From Aporrectodea caliginosa (Eukaryota > Annelida > Clitellata > Crassiclitellata > Lumbricidae): a stretch of 64,000 nt of DNA. The stretch lies in assembly GCA_020284085.1 (NCBI GenBank), contig JACEVL010000109.1, positions 1-64,000 of the forward strand, in the 5' to 3' direction. The notes beneath the pieces were generated by a model. That model saw only the letters and a program-made list of their open reading frames with translations, was not told the origin of the DNA and searched no databases. Every line of letters begins with the position of its first letter. Within the stretch, counting starts at the first letter, position 1. Position numbers and translations under genes: made by a program. Shown one piece after another: positions 57,271 through 64,000 of the stretch.

Positions 57271-60200
57271 CTAGAATTGAAGATTTCTCACTGTGCTTGG
57301 ACTTTCCTTCGTGACCAGGTTTTTATCTGATCTTTTGACGTTTTTCGCTGGTACAGGGGGCCAGTAACCATCAAAACTGTTGAAGAAGTTTCCTAACATT
57401 TTGCTTGTGGAATTTGTGGAAGAAGATTCTTTATACCTAAAAAAGAGAAAAATGTTTTAATAGTTTCACAATGCAAATAGTGTACAGGTTAAGAATCTAA
57501 TCTCAATCAATCAATCCATCAATCACTTCAAATGAAATTGCAAAATTTATAAATCACACACCACTGGCAAGTTTAAAATCCAACAGATCAGAGAAACAGA
57601 TGTCATGAATCAGCTCTGCAACTGTAATTGCAACAATAGCCGTTTATCGAGTCACCAAAACAGATGTTACAGATATTTTCACTAATACAAAAGCAAACAT
57701 GTATGCATTCATCAAGCATGCACGCACACATTAGACACAATAGCGTTGTCATGCATACTTTAAAACTTTTCTGAAAATGCTGCTATTAATAATCTGCTGT
57801 GGACAACTGGACATATGTATACTTATAAGATAATTACCATAATCATTGATTGCCTTGCCTTATTATGCATGAAGAAACATGAAGCCATTTCTAGACTATA
57901 GTACGTTTGATGACTTGTACTTTAACCCTGTAATGACGAGCTGCATTTGTTTCCCATACATTTTAGTACACACTCGTCGTTAAAGGGTTAACCTGATCTG
58001 CTGTCAACTATAATAAATGCTCTAGTCTTTATTTTTCTATTTTTCTCAGTTTTGTTTTTTTGGTTGCTGTTTCTGCCTATTTGGCATAATAAAAGGTGTT
58101 CATACCTGTCGTTCAGTGCTAGAGACTGAAGGGCAGCGACAGCCTCGGTCGTTTGTCTCTTCAGCTGTAGTTCCATCGTCATAAACTTCTTCCGGACTAT
58201 TCCAACCAATTCAGTCAAATCCTTCGGCTTCATGGGACAGTTGCAATCGTGACGTTGCAACACCCTTGCGACGTACTTTCCAAAGTCTATGCTGGCCTGT
58301 GAAATGTAAGTTTCTGTATTAGAATAACATTGAACCACATGCACTGCGTACTCTAATGACCCAAAGATCACAAAGCATTTTGGTTTTTGTTGCTATCATG
58401 GCAAGAGTAAAGCACATGAATCGAAATTTAACCAATAATTTGCCAGTAGAGTGAAAATTCAGAAAAATTTACACATATCTCTTAAATTTCTAGATAATCT
58501 GCTAAGAAGCCCTCTCAAAGTATTTGGAAAGTCAAGTGGTGCCAGGATGATTCTCATTCTACTACTGGTAATGGTAACTGCAAATTTATATAGCACCACT
58601 TCAAGACTCATCAGAGGGACTACCAATAATAAAACCATGATCGAACAAAATGGTCTTCAAGCGTTTGCAGAAAGGAGGCAGAGAAGCTCGTGTTCCAGGC
58701 TGACCAATATTCTGGTCAGTGAGACGACTACTAGCATCATGCTTTTGAGAACTGGAATAGAGTTACATAAACGTTTAGCTGCTCTAGGCTTACGTTAACA
58801 GCAAAATAAAAAGTATATAATTACATCAACGTATGATGAGGTTTTAAGACAAAAATGAAGCAACTTATAAAACGAATGCATCACCTACTTGTTCATATTT
58901 TTCCACAACCTCATCACAAATATCGTCACTCTGCTTCATTCTGGTATCACAGTCAGAATCTTCAGTGATAACATCACATTCAATGTTAAGATAAAGGTCT
59001 TGCTCATCTGCCTGCGCTTGCTTTGTACGCTCTGTACTCTCTTGGTCACAGATGTCTGCCTGTCCAATGCCAGACCCTGAAAAAAATCAGTCTTCCGTGT
59101 CAGTTAGCAGTTCTAAGATACAATGGACCATGGCTCTAACTCTTAATACTGAAATGCAGACACACTAACATTTAATGTATGGTAATGTAAACTGGCAATA
59201 CAGTCGTAAATTCAGCAACAATTCAAACACAATAATATTAACTGCAAAACGAAATTTAGCCATACAGTAAAATAGCAATTCTAGATTAGGCATTATGAAA
59301 ATCAAAAGATTTGAAAAATAACTTAATAAGAAACGCTCAAGTGATATGCCACAACCCTGACCTGTGCTTTAATCTCTCATACATAAAGTTCAAACCTGTC
59401 GACATGTTTCAATATATCGTATTGCTTGTCTCTTAACGTTCTTCTCAGCCACTCTTTAAGCAGTCCCACGACATTTTAAACAAACGGTTCCGATCACTTA
59501 GCCTTCAGTGAACAGCACTGGCATCAAAAGATTACTTTTTTCTGGTTTACTCAAGCAATCACTGCCACAATATAATAACAATTTATGCTTGAAAAGCTTG
59601 CTCATCCTCCCCAGCTTGACCTAATTTCTTTGACTTACTCGATTTAGACCTGGATTATCAAATGGACTGTGTCTTTTACTATGTCACCACTTGAAGCAAC
59701 CATTATGGTAATGGCACTATAGAAGTCATTAGATTATACTTAAGAAAAGAGCCCTAAAATAATAATCACAACAACAAAAAATAATCACCTTCGCTTCGAT
59801 TGTTCCGACTTTTGTTTATGAATATGGTTTCAGTTTCAGCATCACAGGTTTTAGCCTCCATATCAGTTCCTCGATTGGCATCAGCAAGCAAAAGAGAGAC
59901 ACTGCGGCCATCAGCCCAGGCATCTCGCAAATGGCTGATCAGTTCAACTCGCTCCAGAAAGAGCTCTGCGCTTGACAGTAACATCTCAGCAATGAGGTTC
60001 TTGCATAAATCTATTGCAAGTTCAGTTTTCTCGATCGACGACAATTCTATCGAGGAGAAAAAAATGAATACATTTTTATATCACATCATAAAAAAATCTG
60101 AGCTAAAACTCAAAATGATGAATATAAAGAACCAGTAATCAGCAAACTACCATAAATAAGTTCTAGTTATGCGTGTACAATTTTTCTCAAAATTTTTATA

Positions 60201-63200
60201 TAAAGACCGACTTTTGGTAGAATAAAATGGCTTCATTAAACGTTGACATAAGTGTAAGGAATTACAAGTGAATCTAAGATATCAAGGAAATGAAGACACC
60301 ACTCTATGTTGCAGCAATTAGCTGCTGAGAATTAGTCAAATATTATTTAAAAAACAAATGCTAAAATTCAACAAGTAAAGATCTACATGCAGTTTAACCT
60401 TTCAATGACCAGCATGTACTAAAATGTATGGGAAACCAATGCAGCTCATTAAAGGGAAAATAGCCAAGCCAGCATATCATTATAATACCATAAATTATCA
60501 TTTTCCTGTGCTATATACATAATATCACTGTATTCAGTGCCATCATATCATGACTGCCTACTATCTTGGACCAAAACCAAACTTAACTTCATGCAGTGAA
60601 AATGAAATTACCAGCAGAAGTAAGTAACCTCTATTTGCATTTGACAAACAAGCATACTTTAAAAACAATTATCACAATTTGAAAACTTCTAAGAAAATAA
60701 TAACAACAGAAAATTAACATCTCTATCCCGAGTGGGTAAACAGAAAATCCACATTATCAAATACCTATTATTGATTCTGATGCACCCTTCTTTGACATTT
60801 TCAGCCTTTCTTGCGTCGCATTTTCAACAGTTCCAGAATGATCAGGCAATTCAGGGCAGCTGGTAATTTCCGAATCACCAGAATAGTTTCTTATAGAGTG
60901 GACAAACTTGTCTTGTGATGCTGCGTGGTCAAGTAACAACCTCAGCTTTCGTCCAGTTGTCAGAGGTATTGACAAGTAATGACGATTTGGAATGGCTTCT
61001 GCCTTCAATGGTCGGCCTTCGTTCCCTTCATCTCCTCCTCCCCCTCCTCCTCCGATGAACTGATTGTCTTCAAAATGAAGTTCACAGAGTCTTGAATGGA
61101 TGTCTGGAGTCCATCCTGGCTCTCGTCCACAATAGGCGATCCACTTGCGAAACTTCGTCTTGTCTGCAGGAAATGGATATAATCGAAGTCCTGTTTTGGC
61201 TTCATTTGGACAGTTCAATACACAACAGCTCGCATCTGCAATACAAGAAATGTAAATGTGTACGTTTTCATTAGCGAACGCAAGGCCTCGCCCCAGTTCA
61301 TATTTTTCAATGAATTGATCGGATGAGATCCATCACCACCACTGCCCATCTGAATGGGTGCCACACCATGTAAGGTCCTCATGTACGGACCATACTTACT
61401 AGCCTGAGATTTAAATCTCTCAAATAAGCCAGCAGCGGGAGACGAATCGTGATATGCACGCTATCTAACACAGGCACATGGGGCGCACAAGGCACAGCTG
61501 GACTCGAAGTTAAAAACTAACAAATTCAGCTAGCCCCACAAGGTTGACTCAGCCTTCCACACCCTAGGGGTGATGGTAAAATGCGCAGTAAGACAGATGG
61601 GCGCCTTGCAGGCTGCCATACAGTTAAAATCAACTCCTGTTAAACTTGTTATCATCTGCAACTGCTACATCATCTAATACTGCATACTTGTCAGTTGGAA
61701 GTAATACACTAACATTATTATTATTATTATTATTATTACAATCACAGTTTACTTTTACCTGTTTGGTCAGTTGCATCGGCATGGTCAACAGAACTTGCAT
61801 AGCAGTGGTCGTGCTCCATGTCACCAATTTCCGTCTGATCATCAGCAAATCGTCTTCGTGGAAGTTTTCTCTTCACGGTCATTCGCAGAGGAGGAAATGG
61901 AACGTCAAACAGCGTTGGTACTGCTTTGGGAATAAGACCGAGAGACTTCTCATCCTTGTCCATCCACTGATCATCGTCAAAATGCGTCTCGCATAGAACT
62001 GCAGTTCTGTGGAGGTACTCAGCCGACTTTCCTCTCAAATCCAGTCTCCTTGTATGCTGAACCCAAACGTTACTCCTGATGATAAAATATAATGAAAAAT
62101 TACAAGTTTTCAGTAGCAAACTACAAGACACTTTAACAAGGTCTTTGGAAACTTTAATGAGGTAGTCCTTGTAATTTTAATCAGATGGTCTTTGTAACCT
62201 TAACAAGGTGGTCTTTGGAACCTTTAACGAGGTAATCCTTGTAACCCTAATGGGCAGGTCTTTGATAACTTAACATGGTAGTCTTTAGAACCTTTAACAA
62301 GATGACCAGTGGAACTTAACGATATGATCTTTGGAATCTTATTGCAGCAGTATTTAGAATCTTAAGAAGGTGGTCTTTGGTAAAGCAAGCAAACCACACC
62401 TTCAAAAGTTTACATTAAAAATATCATTGACAATACTATTGTCAGAGATAAACATGTACCCACAACAGTTTCTTCCAGAATGCTGTTTACAGTATATTAA
62501 ACCAGTATTCAAGTCCATCTACTTGGTGCAGACAAGTGATACATCTCATCTCTACAACCATTCAAACAATATTTCCCAGTCCTATAAAGAATATTTATGT
62601 GCAAAAATTTATGAAGAGCAGGATATGAAAACAAACTCAAATTTCCACATGCCTTGCCTGATCCTTTGGAAATCGTAAAAACTTCATTCCTGGGCATTTC
62701 TGCCGTGTATTTCTGCAGTTTAGTCCAGCACAAATGTTCACCATTTCATCTGCATCAACCTTTTAACAAGACAAAAAATGAACCAAACAGAGTCAGCTGA
62801 CAGTAATAACCATTCATAAATAAAATATCAATAAAAACTCAAGAACTATATATTACTCAAGCACCATACAGAGACAAATTCAGGATTTCAAGCTAGAGAC
62901 AAAGACACATCAGCAATTGCCTAAAGGTTAGCTTGCTGTATGTCACTGCCAAGCATAAGGGTGTGGGTGCTTTAAACAGTGTGAGCTAATCTGCATCGTA
63001 AAAGTCTTGGATGCATGCATGTCTAAGTATGTATGGGAGTAATGAGTCAATGGTATTGCCTACAAGTTGGATACTAATTAGAAGCAACTGACCAGCAAAT
63101 GTAAACTTTCTTTCATGACACCACTATGTCTTTGCCTCCAATGTCAAAATGTCGCTAAGAAATACTGTTTCCATTTCGCTAATAAATATTGTTTCATAAA

Positions 63201-63942
63201 TTTCAACATAAACATTGTCTAAAACCTTTTTCCACTGTCATTATTATTAATGATAATAATAACAGGTAATAGTACCACACAAGCAACACTGCTTTATTCT
63301 AATACTGATTTGATCTAAATCCTTTGATGACAAGAAGTGTTGTTTTCCCAGTAGCTTTAAGTATACCCTTGTCTGTAAAGTGTTTATAAACAGGTCAATC
63401 TGCAGATAATACAAAATTCCCTCCACCTATGTTATGGAGGCATTGTTAACCCTTTAACGACAAGCTGCCTATGGTTTCCCATACATTTGAGTACACGCTC
63501 ATCGTTAAAGGGTTAAATAAAGAAACTGCTGCAGACAGTACATACTATTTTAGACTTGAAATGAATTTCTGGTAAGGCAAGTGAAGTCGCAGCAACAAAG
63601 GCAACTCAGCCATAAAATGTCAATTAATGATGATAATGATGACTAGTACTACAGACAATAATCTATTCAAACAGTCCAGTCAGCATAGGGTACAAGTATA
63701 CTTTCTGACGCTGGCCTTTCTAAACAATATTCCAGTAGGATGTATGTGCCTCCAATACATGTTTCTCTGTGAATCTGTAGAACTCACCATAGGCACCTTA
63801 GGAGATGTTATTCTGAGCATTGAATCTGTAGATATAGCCACAGGTTCTCGTGAAAATGTTGTCATCGTCGATTTCACAGTTTCATTACTTGGCATCCGGG
63901 TTGCTACATTACTCGGTGACTCAGTTACACTGATCTTCGCAC
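57271..63942 (-). CDS. THAP protein, copy 2 (5'-incomplete)
   Basis: Eight exons equivalent to exons 4-11 of copy 1: 63788-63942, 62653-62759, 61759-62075, 60765-61235, 59789-60046, 58889-59076, 58106-58296 and 57271-57436. All junction phases and all lengths match copy 1 except exon 10, which has 6 extra bases (QSLALNDR versus QTLNDR). The second and third THAP domains keep all C2CH ligands. The first THAP exons would lie beyond 64000. Changes are mostly substitutions that keep the frame, which suggests a functional copy or an allele rather than a pseudogene. The GC splice donor of exon 5 is also present here. Confidence 0.85.
57923..57990 (+). mobile_element. Short TTAA MITE (unit 2 counterpart of 41196)
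   Basis: TTAACCCTGTAATGACGAGC ... CACTCGTCGTTAAAGGG-TTAA. Same position as in unit 1. Confidence 0.85.
60395..60455 (-). mobile_element. Short TTAA MITE, diverged
   Basis: TTAACCTTTCAATGACCAGC, GTATGGGAAACCAATGCAGC and TCATTAAAGGG. The right edge is mutated (GAAAATA). Same position as the altered copy at 45176. Confidence 0.7.
62130..62380. repeat. ~28-bp degenerate tandem repeat (variable between units)
   Basis: Units of the type TGGTCTTTGGAACCTTTAAC with AAGGTGG/GAGGTAG variants, about eight copies here. The same array in unit 1 (47815-48085) is shorter and is interrupted by a TTAA MITE. Confidence 0.75.
63446..63516 (+). mobile_element. Short TTAA MITE, 63-bp core, only in unit 2
   Basis: The core starts CCCTTTAACGACAAGCTGCC and ends CATCGTTAAAGGG, flanked by TTAA at 63446-63449 and 63513-63516. 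Terminal inverted repeat CCCTTTAACGA / TCGTTAAAGGG. Unit 1 has the uninterrupted site with a single TTAA at 49430-49433. TTAA targets and CCC ends fit the piggyBac superfamily. Confidence 0.93.
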
Positions 63943-64000
63943 CTGCAAGCCAAACATAAACAATTACCATGACTGAAAGAAGTTCTGGATAAGTCAGTGT

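Larger units (their letters stand above)
56692..64000. repeat. Second unit of the tandem repeat (truncated by window end)
   Basis: Collinear with 40052-49909, with scattered substitutions and the insertion differences listed separately. It has an extra ~60 bp near 56850-56915 and lacks the pogo-like, SINE and 75-bp TTAA insertions. Confidence 0.9.

Overview
The window is eukaryotic nuclear DNA from an animal: AT-rich, intron-rich and crowded with transposable elements. The gene content (an ITM2/BRICHOS gene, many THAP and C2H2 zinc-finger exons), the dense hAT elements and tRNA-derived SINEs ending in an ATATAGCGCC-type motif fit a marine invertebrate. An echinoderm, hemichordate, cephalochordate or lophotrochozoan are all possible; I cannot assign a species. 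There are no operons, CRISPR arrays or prokaryotic signals. Open reading frames in introns and repeats are mostly noise, so genes were built from splice signals and codon phase.

Layout. 1-780 is a GC-rich ~32-bp minisatellite. 1080-10180 is intergenic and repeat-rich, with an ~80-bp tandem array (2400-3080), four hAT-type elements with 8-bp or near-8-bp target duplications (3524-4048, 4949-5885, 7249-8188, 8956-9110), a 59-bp tandem repeat and one small orphan ORF (8574-8792). A ~5.07-kb hAT-ended element (10189-15257, TSD CGGTGCTG) lies 72 bp upstream of the start codon of an ITM2 gene. It carries long inverted arms rich in YY1-like motifs around a damaged PIN/XPG-like, Cys-rich ORF. The ITM2 gene (15330-24857, + strand, 6 exons, 293 codons) has introns holding a mariner-like, a MULE, a hAT and a PIF/ISL2EU-like element plus SINEs. 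24858-28780 is intergenic.

From 28789 to the end, all recognised genes are on the minus strand and belong to a zinc-finger/THAP cluster: gene A (C2H2, 28789-31417, perhaps starting at 33560), gene B (C2H2 with 8 fingers in its last exon, 35824-39223) and a THAP gene with THREE THAP domains (40564-55611, 11 exons, 2322 nt, 773 aa, every exon junction in phase). A second, 5'-incomplete copy of the triple-THAP gene occupies 57271-63942. The two copies come from a ~16.6-kb tandem repeat (about 40052-56691, repeating from about 56692). An N at 56656 close to the junction means unmerged haplotypes must be considered.

Comparing the two copies gives filled and empty sites for five mobile elements: a pogo/mariner-like element, a 75-bp TTAA element derived from piggyBac, two copies of a ~63-66-bp TTAA element (one in each unit) and a truncated SINE. 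These pairs fix the element ends directly from sequence. The genes do not form one pathway. ITM2 encodes a membrane protein precursor; the THAP and C2H2 genes look like DNA-binding nuclear proteins that share phase-1/phase-1 cassette exons, including a helical exon common to a THAP gene and a C2H2 gene.
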